Shown piece by piece: positions 1 to 9,494 of a stretch of DNA of 64,000 nucleotides (its first letter is position 1; every line of letters begins with the position of its first letter). A program made the position numbers and the translations under genes. Source of the DNA: Thalassotalea sp. 1_MG-2023 (lineage in GTDB: Bacteria; Pseudomonadota; Gammaproteobacteria; Enterobacterales; Alteromonadaceae); the NCBI RefSeq assembly GCF_030546745.1, contig NZ_JAUOPD010000007.1, positions 111,080 to 175,079 of the forward strand, written 5' to 3'. The notes below the pieces were generated by a model, which was given only the letters and a program-made list of their open reading frames with translations, was not told the origin of the DNA and ran no database searches.

Positions 1-1221
1 GGGATCGTCAACTTTTTGCAATTCAGCTTTAGATAAATCAAGTACCGCATGTTCGCCTTCTAGTACTCCCCAAGGCGCACTTTTATCACGGATTGATAAC
101 CAGTCACTAAAACTATCTCGACCAAGTTTAAAATAGGTAGTTTCGACAACATTAGACACATTGATTGTCACATCACTATCATCTGACTTATTCGATGCGA
201 TCACAACTTGGCCACCATACTGACTGCGTAATTGGTTCTTACCATTGTGTAATCTAATTTTTGTAGAAACACTAGGAAAACGTTTGACGCTATTATCGGC
301 TACCACATTGGCCGAATTTAACCCTAATGCATCGGTATGCACATTAATAATGGCATATAACTCATCAACATTTTCTTCTGCTGTTACGTCAATTTCAATA
401 ATTTCACCTGCAACAGCGTAGGTGCCAGTATTAATCCAATGCTGTCTATCCAATGTATCAGACGTGGTATCTTCATAGAAATATCGATTAAAAGTGACTT
501 GCTTCGTAATACGTGGTTTATCAGCTGAAACGTTACCAGGAAATTCACTCACATCTCGCGGAAAAGGTAATGCTTCGTCGATTGGGGTTCTTCTGTTGAT
601 GATATCCATGGTTTGTTCCATGGTATAAGCACTTTTATTGGAACGTGAAATAGGAAAGTTACTCACATAACTTTCATCAATCGATGCAGCTGCCACAGAA
701 GGTACAAACCATTGCTGGTTAATGCCGCCATGAGTTGCATAAACAATAAGGCTTAGCTCACTCATATTAACATCAAAAGAGTGCCCATCTTGTGAGAAAA
801 TATTATCCTCAAATACCCATAGTTGGTTTGCTGAACTTTGACACGTATTAAGTGCCAAAGCACTATCAATGGTGGTTACACATTTATCCGTTGATTCATT
901 TACCAGTAATTTATCTGCCAAATCATAGCGCCATAACTGGCTAGGTTTTGTGTTTTGACAACCTGTTAAGGTAACTTTATTGTCTCCCGTAGTATCGATA
1001 CACAGATTAGGATCAGCTGCCGTTACAATAAATTGCTTTTCAAATGACAATGTTGATTGTTCAGGCTCTTCTGTGTTGTCTGGCACTTCAACAACATCTT
1101 CAGTAATTGTTTCTTGTTTTGATTCAGAGCTTCCCCCACTACCACAACCGATTAAAAACCCACCTACAACGCTTGTGCACATCATTAAAGCTAAGCTTAT
1201 CTTATTTTTTGTTATTTTCAT
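1..1221 (-). CDS. Secreted lipoprotein, probable M60-like (enhancin/SslE-type) peptidase, N-terminal 407 residues only
   Basis: The reading frame is open from the ATG at 1221 to the window edge, so the C-terminal part lies outside. The N-terminus is a lipoprotein signal: basic start, hydrophobic core, then lipobox LIGC with the lipidated Cys at residue 26, followed by a Gly/Ser and acidic linker. Residues about 60-170 hold three QxW motifs (QLW, QLW, QQW) and paired cysteines, as in ricin-type beta-trefoil lectins. From about residue 250 the segment around WINTGTYAVAGEIIEIDV resembles the N-terminal beta-sandwich of M60-like mucin or glycoprotein peptidases. The catalytic HExxH would be beyond the edge, so activity cannot be judged. 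It lies on the same strand as mltG but 374 bp away, and is probably its own unit. A plain lectin-like surface protein is the alternative. Confidence 0.7.
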   Translation of the reverse strand, partial: MKITKNKISLALMMCTSVVGGFLIGCGSGGSSESKQETITEDVVEVPDNTEEPEQSTLSFEKQFIVTAADPNLCIDTTGDNKVTLTGCQNTKPSQLWRYDLADKLLVNESTDKCVTTIDSALALNTCQSSANQLWVFEDNIFSQDGHSFDVNMSELSLIVYATHGGINQQWFVPSVAAASIDESYVSNFPISRSNKSAYTMEQTMDIINRRTPIDEALPFPRDVSEFPGNVSADKPRITKQVTFNRYFYEDTTSDTLDRQHWINTGTYAVAGEIIEIDVTAEENVDELYAIINVHTDALGLNSANVVADNSVKRFPSVSTKIRLHNGKNQLRSQYGGQVVIASNKSDDSDVTINVSNVVETTYFKLGRDSFSDWLSIRDKSAPWGVLEGEHAVLDLSKAELQKVDDP

Positions 1222-1595
1222 CTTTTATTCCCTTTCAAAATTGCGTATTAATTGCGAAACGCTCCGCACTTTGTAACAAAAGGAAAGGTAAAGATCAACA
1301 ACTGAAAGAATAAGAAACCTTCAATAACCAATAAGTGAACTACAGATAATCAACTTTTTAGTAGCAGTTTATGCCAATAATGTAAGATAAAAAGAAAAAT
1401 GCGATATGAGAAAAACGAAATATACAGCGGCAACTTCTACTGCTAATAATACTTAATGTTATTAATGCGCACTATGATAAAGTTCGCCTTTTAAATACTT
1501 GTAAAATTGAAAGGCATTACTGATAGTTTAACGCTAATGAAAGCATATTAAGCATGTCGCTATTGATCGGCTGGATTACAAAATTAAAAAGTAAG
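1222..1595. other. Intergenic region between mltG and the M60-like lipoprotein gene
   Basis: An AT-rich spacer of 374 bp downstream of mltG and upstream of the lipoprotein gene. It should hold the promoter of the lipoprotein gene. I see no convincing hairpin, repeat or small gene. In many gammaproteobacteria tmk and holB follow mltG; neither is here. Confidence 0.6.
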
Positions 1596-2633
1596 TTATT
1601 GTCCTAATTGATATTTAGCGACTGCACGATTGTGATCTTTCAAATTCGTTGAAAAGATATGCTTACCGTTACCATCACTTACAAAATAATAATAATCTGT
1701 TTGGGCAGGTTGCATTGCGGCTACAATTGCCGATTTACCTGGCATTGCAATTGGTGTAGGAGGTAAACCGTTTATTCTATAAGTATTGTATTGGGTTTTC
1801 TCTCTTAAATGCTTGCGAGTAATATTGCCTTTGTATCGATCGGCTAAGCCGTAAATCACCGTAGGGTCAGTTTGCAAGCGCATGTTTGTTTGTAAACGAT
1901 TGACAAAAACCGAAGCAATAATTTGATGTTCTGAATATTGTCCACTTTCCTTTTCAATAATTGAAGCCATGATTAACGCTTCATAAGGGTCAGCGTATGG
2001 TAGGTTTCCTTGCTTTTGCTGCCATGCATTATTCAGATGAATTTGCATTTGTTGATAAGCACGTTTTAATAAGTCTATGTCTTTTGTTTTGTGGGTAAAC
2101 GCATACGTTTCAGGAAAAAACAATCCTTCTGGATGCGCTGTATCAAGGGTTAATGCAGAAGCAACTTGTTGATACAATGAAGTGGTTTCTTGGTAATCAA
2201 GCGTTTTTGTAATATTAGGATGTTTCGCAATCTGTACTAGCCATTGAGCTAGTGTAGAGCCTTCAACAAATGTGATGCTAAATTGATGTTCTTGTCCTTG
2301 ACTGACCATCAATAATATATCTTTCACGCGTTGATCATTACGAATTAAATAATTGCCCGCTTTTATCTGTGTAAAGGAAGGATTAAGTTTACCGTAAACT
2401 TTTAACCAAAGTGTTTGTTTAACTATTCCTAACGTTGATAATTGATAAGCAAAACGATTAAAACTCATCCCTCGCTCTACTTCTATCATGGTATCTTGGC
2501 TAAGCTGGTTAAGGCGCTCCATTTTGTATTGTGTCATTCCTAACAAACCAGCAATACTCACCACACTGAGCAAGATCAACAGAAATATCGTGTTAATGAA
2601 CTTATTCTTGATGAGATACTTTACGAATTGCAT
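1596..2633 (-). CDS. mltG: Endolytic murein transglycosylase MltG
   Basis: A membrane-anchored lytic transglycosylase that cleaves nascent peptidoglycan and is thought to end glycan strand synthesis. It has 345 residues, normal for the family (340 in E. coli). One N-terminal membrane helix (about residues 13-33) is followed by a LysM-like region and the YceG catalytic domain. The catalytic glutamate is E227 in ASIIEKES, matching E218 of E. coli, and is followed by the conserved VNRL and TDPTVIYG segments. The start overlaps the end of pabC by 13 bp, the pabC-mltG coupling seen in relatives. It is the last gene of the fab cluster here. Confidence 0.96.
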   Translation of the reverse strand: MQFVKYLIKNKFINTIFLLILLSVVSIAGLLGMTQYKMERLNQLSQDTMIEVERGMSFNRFAYQLSTLGIVKQTLWLKVYGKLNPSFTQIKAGNYLIRNDQRVKDILLMVSQGQEHQFSITFVEGSTLAQWLVQIAKHPNITKTLDYQETTSLYQQVASALTLDTAHPEGLFFPETYAFTHKTKDIDLLKRAYQQMQIHLNNAWQQKQGNLPYADPYEALIMASIIEKESGQYSEHQIIASVFVNRLQTNMRLQTDPTVIYGLADRYKGNITRKHLREKTQYNTYRINGLPPTPIAMPGKSAIVAAMQPAQTDYYYFVSDGNGKHIFSTNLKDHNRAVAKYQLGQ

Positions 2634-3421
2634 GCTAACTTTCCAATAAAACGAGAAGCCACTGACAATGACAATGTTTGCCCGTTAAAGTTTTCAACTG
2701 GCACATACCCCATCACACTATTACAAATAATCATCGCATCAACCTCTTTCAGAGCATCAATGGGTGCTTTAACAAGCTTAACTTTAGAAAATTGGCTTAT
2801 CGCTTGAGTTCTCAGTAAACCAGCAACTCCTGAGCTACCAAGTTCAGGCGTAAAAACAGCATTATTTTTTATCCAAAACACATTTGCACAGCTTGTTTCT
2901 ACAATATTATTTTGCACATCAGTTACAATTAAATCTTGCCAGTCACTTTCATCAAGTTCCTTTCTGATCAACACTTGTTCCAAGCGGTTTAAATGTTTAA
3001 TACCTGCTAACTGAGGGTTTATACCTAATTGAGTCTTTGCAATGCCTATGCTAACGCCTGTTTGATGCCAGTCGATATAATGTTTTGGAAATTCATGCAC
3101 CATCACTATCACATTGGGCTTTGATACACCAATTCGTGAATACCCCCTACCGCCAGTACCTGCAGTGATCATAACTTTTAATACCGCTAAAGGAAAAGCT
3201 GTTGATTGTTTTACAAGCTCAGCTTTTAATGCATGCCAGTCAATATTCGATAACGCAATGCGAGCGCAACTTTCTTTTAACCGATCAATATGCTCAGCCA
3301 ATAATAAGATTGTACCATCAACAATTTTTGCCGTAGTAAACACCCCATCACCGTATGCTAAACCTCGATCTTTGATAGAAATGTCTTCAGTACGAATACC
3401 ATTAAGTGAACAATACAACAT
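2621..3421 (-). CDS. pabC: Aminodeoxychorismate lyase
   Basis: A PLP-dependent fold type IV enzyme that converts 4-amino-4-deoxychorismate to p-aminobenzoate and pyruvate in folate synthesis. It has 266 residues, the usual size. It carries the class-IV signature region around residues 165-200 (VETSCANVFWIKN followed by LGSSGVAGLLR). It lies between fabF and mltG as in E. coli and overlaps mltG, which separates it from branched-chain aminotransferases. A terminator-like hairpin separates it from fabF, so it may be read partly from its own start or by readthrough. Confidence 0.93.
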   Translation of the reverse strand: MLYCSLNGIRTEDISIKDRGLAYGDGVFTTAKIVDGTILLLAEHIDRLKESCARIALSNIDWHALKAELVKQSTAFPLAVLKVMITAGTGGRGYSRIGVSKPNVIVMVHEFPKHYIDWHQTGVSIGIAKTQLGINPQLAGIKHLNRLEQVLIRKELDESDWQDLIVTDVQNNIVETSCANVFWIKNNAVFTPELGSSGVAGLLRTQAISQFSKVKLVKAPIDALKEVDAMIICNSVMGYVPVENFNGQTLSLSVASRFIGKLACNS

Positions 3422-3442
3422 GAAATTTTTATGATCAGATAT

Positions 3443-3473
3443 AAAAAAGCCCGAATAGACAGTATTCAGGCTT
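3443..3473 (-). terminator. Terminator-like hairpin after fabF
   Basis: On the minus strand an 11-bp stem (AAGCCTGAATA with TATTCGGGCTT, one mismatch-type pair) has a 5-base loop and runs into a T-rich tract. It lies between the fabF stop (3498) and the pabC start (3421). Confidence 0.75.
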
Positions 3474-3497
3474 ATGCATTGAGATTCAAGAAGTTTT

Positions 3498-4733
3498 CTA
3501 AATTCTTTTCAGTACTAATGAACCATTAGTGCCGCCAAAGCCAAATGAATTACATAGTGCATATTCAAGTGAAACGTCTCGTGCGGTATCTCGAATGTAA
3601 TCGAGATCACAACCGTCATCAGGGTTCTCAAGGTTAATTGTTGGTGCTACTTTTTGCTCAAATAGTGACTGAGCGGTAAAAATAGTTTCAACAGCCCCAG
3701 CTGCGCCTAATAAATGTCCTGTCATGGATTTGGTTGAACCAACCATTGTCTTATAGGCATATTCACCAAAAATTGCTTTTACAGCATTTGTTTCAGCGAT
3801 ATCACCTGCCGGTGTAGAAGTACCATGAGCATTAATATAGCCTATTTGCTCAGGTGAAATTCCGGCGTCACGCAAGGCATTAGTCATAGCTAAAGCGGCC
3901 CCTGCACCATCAGCTGGTGGTGATGTCATATGATAGGCGTCGCCACTCATACCAAAACCAACAACTTCAGCATAAATTGTTGCGCCGCGCGCTTTTGCAT
4001 GCTCGTATTCTTCTACAACCACCATACCTGCGCCGTCACTTAACACAAAACCATCACGATCTTTATCCCAAGGTCGACTGGCACCTTGTGGATCGTCATT
4101 ACGGGTTGATAATGCTCTCGCGGAACAAAACCCGCCGATACCAAGTTCTGTTGATGCTTTTTCAGTACCACCGGCTATCATTGCATCAGCATCGCCGTGG
4201 GCGATCATACGCACAGCGTGGCCAATATTGTGGACACCAGAAGTACAGGCGGTAACAATAGATATGTTTGGCCCTTTCAAGCCTAAACGAATGGATAAGT
4301 TGCCTGCTGCCATGTTTAAAATAGTAGAAGGACAGAAAAACGGTGAAAGCTTTCTTACACCGCCTTGTAAATACTTGCTATGGTTTTCTTCGATAAGGCT
4401 TAAACCACCAATGCCAGAACCAACAGCCACACCAATGCGGTGAGCGTTATGTTCTGTAACGGTTAACCCTGAGTGATCCATGGCTTGGATACCAGCTGCA
4501 AGACCATATTGTATGAATATGTCCATTTTGCGGCTATCTTTTTTCGTAATACCATAATCTTCAGCATTAAAGCCCTTCACTAATCCGGCAAATTTAGTGG
4601 GAAAGCTGCTAGTATCAAAATGTTCGATGGTATCTATGCCACTTTTACCCGCAAGTAAATGCTGCCAAGTAGTTTGAGCATCATTACCAAGTGGGGAAAG
4701 CATACCAAAACCGGTTACTACAACACGACGCAT
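3498..4733 (-). CDS. fabF: 3-oxoacyl-[ACP] synthase II (KAS II)
   Basis: Condenses malonyl-ACP with acyl-ACP during fatty acid chain elongation and sets the temperature-dependent share of unsaturated chains in gammaproteobacteria. It has 411 residues, typical length. The Cys-His-His triad is visible: C163 in VTACTSG, a His in [11 protein letters not shown] near residue 303 and a His in [11 protein letters not shown] near residue 340. It starts at an ATG at 4733 and lies 119 bp downstream of acpP, with a strong hairpin between them. It is followed by its own terminator, so it may be transcribed less than acpP. Confidence 0.97.
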   Translation of the reverse strand: MRRVVVTGFGMLSPLGNDAQTTWQHLLAGKSGIDTIEHFDTSSFPTKFAGLVKGFNAEDYGITKKDSRKMDIFIQYGLAAGIQAMDHSGLTVTEHNAHRIGVAVGSGIGGLSLIEENHSKYLQGGVRKLSPFFCPSTILNMAAGNLSIRLGLKGPNISIVTACTSGVHNIGHAVRMIAHGDADAMIAGGTEKASTELGIGGFCSARALSTRNDDPQGASRPWDKDRDGFVLSDGAGMVVVEEYEHAKARGATIYAEVVGFGMSGDAYHMTSPPADGAGAALAMTNALRDAGISPEQIGYINAHGTSTPAGDIAETNAVKAIFGEYAYKTMVGSTKSMTGHLLGAAGAVETIFTAQSLFEQKVAPTINLENPDDGCDLDYIRDTARDVSLEYALCNSFGFGGTNGSLVLKRI

Positions 4734-4814
4734 GGGAAGAGTTGCCTCCGATAGAATTGAATCGTTGAAAGGTGAGCTGTTTTTTTAATACGTCAGCAGT
4801 GCGTATCAAACAAA

Positions 4815-4842
4815 ATTCAGGCGGTAAAATTACCGCCTGAAT
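4815..4842 (-). terminator. Hairpin between acpP and fabF (partial terminator)
   Basis: A perfect 13-bp stem (ATTCAGGCGGTAA and its complement) with a 2-base centre. On the minus strand it is followed by TTTTG. It sits just after the acpP stop and fits a partial terminator that lets acpP be expressed far above fabF. Confidence 0.7.
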
Positions 4843-4852
4843 ACTTTACTTA

Positions 4853-5086
4853 TTACTGGTTCGAAGTGATGTAATCGATCGCAGCTTGAACAGTTGTAAT
4901 TTTCTCTGCTTCTTCGTCTGGGATCTCAGTATCAAACTCTTCTTCTAACGCCATTACTAATTCTACTGTATCTAATGAATCAGCACCTAAGTCGTCTACG
5001 AAAGAAGCTTCAACTTTTACTTCATCTTCGCTAACACCTAATTGCTCAATAGTAATTTTTTTTACGCGTTCTTCGATAGTACTCAT
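4853..5086 (-). CDS. acpP: Acyl carrier protein
   Basis: A small, acidic carrier of growing acyl chains for fatty acid, lipid A and phospholipid synthesis. It has 77 residues, the standard length. The phosphopantetheine attachment site is S37 in [10 protein letters not shown]. It lies between fabG and fabF, the classic order. The 169-bp gap to fabG leaves room for an acpP promoter, as known in E. coli. Confidence 0.98.
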   Translation of the reverse strand: MSTIEERVKKITIEQLGVSEDEVKVEASFVDDLGADSLDTVELVMALEEEFDTEIPDEEAEKITTVQAAIDYITSNQ

Positions 5087-5255
5087 TTTTTTTCCTTTAG
5101 TAGAAAATACAATTTTTCAAAATTGCGTGTAGTGTATTCGCCTACAGGCTAGCTTGCAAGCTTATCGTTTTGCTTTTATTGCTGGTCTAACCTGTTGACA
5201 GTTATGCTATTATGCTTATTTATTAAATATTATCAATATGTTAAATAAACATTGC

Positions 5256-5990
5256 TTAAACCATGTACATGCCGCCATTAACATGTAATGTCTCACCTGT
5301 TATGTATCCTGCAGCATCAGAGGCTAAAAATGCAACAGATTTAGCTATTTCTTCTGGCTTACCTAAACGGTTTGCAGGTACTTGTGAAAAAATACCTTCT
5401 TTTTGTTCGTCTGTTAGCGTTTGTGTCATGTCAGTATCGATAAACCCTGGTGAAACAGTATTAACCGTGATACCACGTGATGCAACTTCTCTTGCTAACG
5501 ATTTAGTAAAACCAATTAAACCAGCTTTCGCCGTGGCGTAATTAACTTGGCCAGCATTACCCATTGTTCCAACAACTGATCCAATGTTTATGATTCGACC
5601 AAAGCGCTTCTTCATCATAGGACGCATAACAGCTTTACTAATTTTAAATACCGATGACAAGTTCGTATCGATGATATCATTCCATTCATCGTCTTTCATT
5701 CGCATGAATAAGTTATCACGAGTAATACCTGCATTATTCACTAAAATATCAATAACGCCAAATTCTTGTTTGATAGTTTCAAACATTGAGCTAATTGATT
5801 CATCATCAGTAACATTTAATACTAAACCTTGACCTGCGCCTAAATATTCGCTGATTTTTTCAGCACCATGTTCAGACGTAGCAGTACCTACTACGGTTGC
5901 TCCTAATGCTTTAAGTTGTTCTGCAATAGCTTTACCAATACCACGACTAGCGCCTGTCACTAATGCAACTTGACCTTCTAACGAAAACAT
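5256..5990 (-). CDS. fabG: 3-oxoacyl-[ACP] reductase
   Basis: NADPH-dependent reduction of 3-oxoacyl-ACP to 3-hydroxyacyl-ACP. It has 244 residues, identical to the family norm. It is a short-chain dehydrogenase with the cofactor motif TGASRGIGKAIA at the N-terminus, NNAG near residue 85, a catalytic Ser in NIGSVVG and Tyr/Lys in YATAKAG. It starts 8 bp after fabD ends, so the two are co-transcribed. Confidence 0.97.
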   Translation of the reverse strand: MFSLEGQVALVTGASRGIGKAIAEQLKALGATVVGTATSEHGAEKISEYLGAGQGLVLNVTDDESISSMFETIKQEFGVIDILVNNAGITRDNLFMRMKDDEWNDIIDTNLSSVFKISKAVMRPMMKKRFGRIINIGSVVGTMGNAGQVNYATAKAGLIGFTKSLAREVASRGITVNTVSPGFIDTDMTQTLTDEQKEGIFSQVPANRLGKPEEIAKSVAFLASDAAGYITGETLHVNGGMYMV

Positions 5991-5998
5991 ATATGTTC

Positions 5999-6934
5999 CT
6001 ATTGTAATAAGTTATTTGCTTGTTCCAATGAAGCATTATCGTTCATTGAAGTACAAGAAATTGATTTATTGATCCTTTTAACTAACCCTTGCAAGACTTT
6101 ACCTGGGCCTATTTCTAACGCAGTTTCTACACCATCTTGGGCTAATTTTTCTACGGTTTCAGTCCAGCGCACAGGGCTATATAGTTGTTTAATTAACGCC
6201 GTTTTAATGGCTTCTACATCTGATTCCACAGTCACGTCTACATTATTAATGACTGATATTTCAGGGGTATTAAACGTAACTTGTTTAAATTGTTCAGCAA
6301 GTTGTTCAGCAGCGTCTTTCATTAATGCACAATGTGATGGAACGCTAACCGGTAGCGGTAATGCTCGCTTTGCGCCTGCTTCTTTACACAGTGCACCTGC
6401 ACGTTCAACAGCTTCTTTATGGCCAGCAATAACCACTTGGCCTGGTGAATTAAAGTTAACCGCAGAAACGACTTGTCCTTCTGCCGCTTGTTGACAAGCC
6501 TCAATCACTTTATCGTCAGCTAAACCGATAATGGCATACATTGCTCCAATTCCCTCAGGGACAGAAGCTTGCATAAATTCACCACGTTTTTCTACTAGTT
6601 TAACGGCATCTGATAAAGAAAGGACACCAGCACAGACTAAGGCAGAGTATTCACCTAAACTATGCCCTGCTAGAACAGCGGGTTTAATGCTAGATTGACT
6701 TTGCCATAAACGCCAAAGTGCCACACTTGCAGTAAGTAAAGCGGGCTGTGTATGGTTAGTTTGATTTAACTTCTCTGCAGGGCCTTCATTAACAAGTTGC
6801 CAAACATTATAACCTAATGCCTCAGATGCTTCGTTAAAGGTCTGCTGAATAATCTCATTATCAGCGAAGTCTTTTAACATACCTACAGCTTGTGAGCCTT
6901 GTCCCGGGAAAATAAACGCTAAATTTTGTTGCAT
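5999..6934 (-). CDS. fabD: Malonyl-CoA:ACP transacylase
   Basis: Moves malonate from CoA to ACP to feed chain elongation. It has 311 residues, as in E. coli (309). The nucleophile is S92 in GHSLGEY, with the GQGSQ loop at the N-terminus and a conserved His in PSHC. It stands 55 bp downstream of plsX. In E. coli and Vibrio fabH sits at this junction, and here there is no room for it. Confidence 0.97.
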   Translation of the reverse strand: MQQNLAFIFPGQGSQAVGMLKDFADNEIIQQTFNEASEALGYNVWQLVNEGPAEKLNQTNHTQPALLTASVALWRLWQSQSSIKPAVLAGHSLGEYSALVCAGVLSLSDAVKLVEKRGEFMQASVPEGIGAMYAIIGLADDKVIEACQQAAEGQVVSAVNFNSPGQVVIAGHKEAVERAGALCKEAGAKRALPLPVSVPSHCALMKDAAEQLAEQFKQVTFNTPEISVINNVDVTVESDVEAIKTALIKQLYSPVRWTETVEKLAQDGVETALEIGPGKVLQGLVKRINKSISCTSMNDNASLEQANNLLQ

Positions 6935-6989
6935 AGAGTTACCTATTGACTTTTAAATGGTTATTCCAACCAATTAATATGTAATCTGT

Positions 6990-8024
6990 TTATGATAAAT
7001 GGGTATTCGTTATACCATGTTCAAGTTTTTTAGTTATTTTTTCAGGAACTTGACGCTCAACTTCTTTCATTGCTTCAAAAATTGCATTGGTAAACGCAGT
7101 TACACCAGCATTGCCATGACTTTTAATCACAATGCCGCGCAATCCTATCAAACTTGCGCCGTTATACTGGTCGGGGTTCAGGGCTTTAAAGAGTTTTTTT
7201 AAGGTTGGAGCGAAAAATCGGCCGAGTAATCGTGCAAAAATATGTTGCGATAACACACTTTTTAATTTTTGATACACCAAACGGGCAACGCCTTCACACG
7301 TTTTTAGGGCGACATTACCGACAAAGCCATCACAAACGATAACATCAGCTTTGTTATTAAAAATATCATTACCTTCAATAAAGCCTACATAGTTAATATC
7401 AGGATTCTCACTTAATAAGGTAGCTGCCATTTTAATATGATCGCTACCTTTAATTTCTTCAACACCCATGTTTAATAACGCAACCCGTGGCTTATTAATT
7501 CCTTCAACTTGCTCTGCCATTACCGTGCCCATAACGCCAAATTGATATAAAACGGATGAATCACAGAAAACATTAGCGCCAAGATCAAGCATAAAAACAT
7601 GTTTATCATCATGGTGTGTTGGTAATGCTGAAATAAGTGCTGGTCGCTCAACGGTAGAGAGTGTTTTTAATACAAAGTGTGCTATTGAAAACAGTGCGCC
7701 TGTATTGCCTGCACTAACACATGCATGAGCTTGACCGGAATGCACAAAATCAATCGCTTTACGCATTGACGAATCTTTTTTGGTTCGTAATGCTGAACTG
7801 GGTTTTTCATCCATTGTCACTACATCAGTTGTGTGTTTAATGGATAATCGAGGGTGGTCTTCTAGCTGGTGCTGTTGAAGAAAATTTGAAATAAGTGTGT
7901 TGTCACCACATAAAATCAACTTAAGATCAGCAGATTTTTCTATGGCAAGCATTGCAGCTGGCAATGTTACAAGGGGGCCTTGATCGCCCCCCATAACATC
8001 GATGGCGATGGTTAAATCGCTCAA
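6990..8024 (-). CDS. plsX: Phosphate acyltransferase PlsX
   Basis: Makes acyl-phosphate from acyl-ACP for PlsY, the first committed step of phosphatidic acid synthesis. It has 344 residues, normal length, and opens with the family start motif IAIDVMGGDQGP. Conserved segments SAGNTGALFSIA and CDGFVGNVALKTCEG are present. It follows rpmF by 11 bp. No fabH follows. Confidence 0.97.
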   Translation of the reverse strand: MSDLTIAIDVMGGDQGPLVTLPAAMLAIEKSADLKLILCGDNTLISNFLQQHQLEDHPRLSIKHTTDVVTMDEKPSSALRTKKDSSMRKAIDFVHSGQAHACVSAGNTGALFSIAHFVLKTLSTVERPALISALPTHHDDKHVFMLDLGANVFCDSSVLYQFGVMGTVMAEQVEGINKPRVALLNMGVEEIKGSDHIKMAATLLSENPDINYVGFIEGNDIFNNKADVIVCDGFVGNVALKTCEGVARLVYQKLKSVLSQHIFARLLGRFFAPTLKKLFKALNPDQYNGASLIGLRGIVIKSHGNAGVTAFTNAIFEAMKEVERQVPEKITKKLEHGITNTHLS

Positions 8025-8035
8025 TGTAGTATTCG

Positions 8036-8206
8036 CTATTTAGCGACTACTTTAACACCTTTATAAAAGCCATCAGCGGTAACGTGATGACGACGGTGTG
8101 TTTCACCTGATACTGGATCTACTGATAAATTTTCAGCTGTTAATGCGTCATGTGAACGGCGCATGCCACGTCTTGAACGAGACTTCTTGCTCTTTTGAAC
8201 TGCCAT
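8036..8206 (-). CDS. rpmF: 50S ribosomal protein L32
   Basis: A 56-residue basic protein beginning [20 protein letters not shown], the standard L32 N-terminus. The reading frame runs from the ATG at 8206 to a TAG at 8036-8038. The C-terminal part [18 protein letters not shown] is also typical. It lies between yceD and plsX, exactly as in E. coli. A good purine-rich ribosome binding site (TTAGGAG) lies upstream. Confidence 0.97.
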   Translation of the reverse strand: MAVQKSKKSRSRRGMRRSHDALTAENLSVDPVSGETHRRHHVTADGFYKGVKVVAK

Positions 8207-8230
8207 TGCCTAACTCCTAAAATCAATTAA

Positions 8231-8743
8231 TTATTTAAGTTTTTTTAACACGTCAAATGGGTTCGGCTTCTCTTGCTCTTCGGGCAACTTTCCCCAAACA
8301 CTATCAGCCGGAGACTGACAGTCTTGTTGATCATGCCTAGGAATTAGTGGAATCGCAAGGATTAACTCGTCTTCAACTAATTCACGCAGGTTCACTTCAC
8401 CATTTTCATCTAATTCTATTGCGTCATAATATGACGGCAATTCGTCAGCAGCTTCCTGATTTTTCACCGGACTGAAAACAAAGTCAATTAATAACGTTGA
8501 CTCTAAAGACTCAGTACACCGCTGACATGTTAACGTAGCAGGAACCGACCCTTTGCCTGATATAGTTATCAAGCCTAGTTCATCCACTCCGAATGCAACA
8601 TTAACATGTATTTGTTCACTACAGCTTTCGCACGCAGCCAACAATCTATTCATTTCCGACGACTCAAAAAAGCCTTCACACACTAACCGACGTTGTGCGC
8701 TTTTATAGGGATCTATCGTGATCGGAAGTTTCAGATTCTGCAT
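8231..8743 (-). CDS. yceD: YceD family (DUF177) protein, 23S rRNA accumulation factor
   Basis: A DUF177 protein of 170 residues; YceD is known to be needed for normal 23S rRNA accumulation in E. coli and plants. The CxxC at CQRCTES near residue 97 and the acidic LDENGEVNLRELVEDELILAIPL segment are the family hallmarks. It is the first gene of the yceD-rpmF-plsX operon and divergent from the Maf gene, as in E. coli. Confidence 0.94.
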   Translation of the reverse strand: MQNLKLPITIDPYKSAQRRLVCEGFFESSEMNRLLAACESCSEQIHVNVAFGVDELGLITISGKGSVPATLTCQRCTESLESTLLIDFVFSPVKNQEAADELPSYYDAIELDENGEVNLRELVEDELILAIPLIPRHDQQDCQSPADSVWGKLPEEQEKPNPFDVLKKLK

Positions 8744-8861
8744 AAGGCGCGCATGATATAGCCGTTCAAGCCGTGTGTCAAAAGAAAATTAGCGAATTTG
8801 ATTTAAAAATTCTTTATTGCCCTTATATTAGCAGAAACCGATTAAATTTTGAGTCATTTCA

Positions 8862-9461
8862 ATGAAAAAAATAGTTTTAGGGTCAACATCACCCTTTCGT
8901 AAAGAAATTCTTAATAAACTAAAAATACACTTCATTTGCGATAAGCCTAATATTGACGAAACCGCCCTTCCGAATGAATCAGCTTTACAGTTAGTGGAAC
9001 GACTCGCGATTGAAAAAGCACAAGCTGTGGCAAAGCACCATGATAACGCTCTTGTTATTGGTTCAGATCAAGTTGCTCTTTGCGATGAACATATATTAGG
9101 TAAACCTCACACCAAAGAAAATGCTATTAAACAATTAATGAGTTTTAGCGGTAAGCGTGTAACATTTTATACTGGCTTATGTGTACTGGATAGCGACAGT
9201 GGCAAGAGTCACTCGCTAGTTGAGCCCTTCCATGTTTACTTTAAAACATTAAGTAAAGCAGATGTAGCGCGCTACGTTGATGCAGAAATGCCACTTAATT
9301 GTGCAGGAAGCTTTAAAAGCGAAGGGTTAGGTATCTGTTTATTTGAAAAGTTAGCTGGTGATGATCCAAACAGTTTAGTCGGTTTGCCACTAATAAAACT
9401 CATACATTTATTTGAAAAACATGGGTTTCATGTATTACAAGCCATAGAACAAAGAGAATAG
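8862..9461 (+). CDS. yceF: Maf-family nucleotide pyrophosphatase, YceF type
   Basis: Hydrolyses non-canonical nucleoside triphosphates; the YceF subfamily prefers 7-methyl-GTP. It has 199 residues, typical length. It starts MKKIVLGSTSPFRKEIL and shows the Maf motifs SDQVA, GKP and the C-terminal SFKSEGLG region. Placement divergent from yceD matches E. coli yceF and supports the subfamily call over the dTTP/UTP pyrophosphatase YhdE. Confidence 0.94.
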   Translation: MKKIVLGSTSPFRKEILNKLKIHFICDKPNIDETALPNESALQLVERLAIEKAQAVAKHHDNALVIGSDQVALCDEHILGKPHTKENAIKQLMSFSGKRVTFYTGLCVLDSDSGKSHSLVEPFHVYFKTLSKADVARYVDAEMPLNCAGSFKSEGLGICLFEKLAGDDPNSLVGLPLIKLIHLFEKHGFHVLQAIEQRE

Positions 9462-9494
9462 CCTCAAGCAATAACAAAGTAGCGACGATACAAG

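Noticed and set aside
980..1276. Plus-strand 98-residue frame over the lipoprotein start
   Set aside because: It is the antisense shadow of the M60-like lipoprotein gene, has low-complexity Ser/Thr-rich sequence and no ribosome site.
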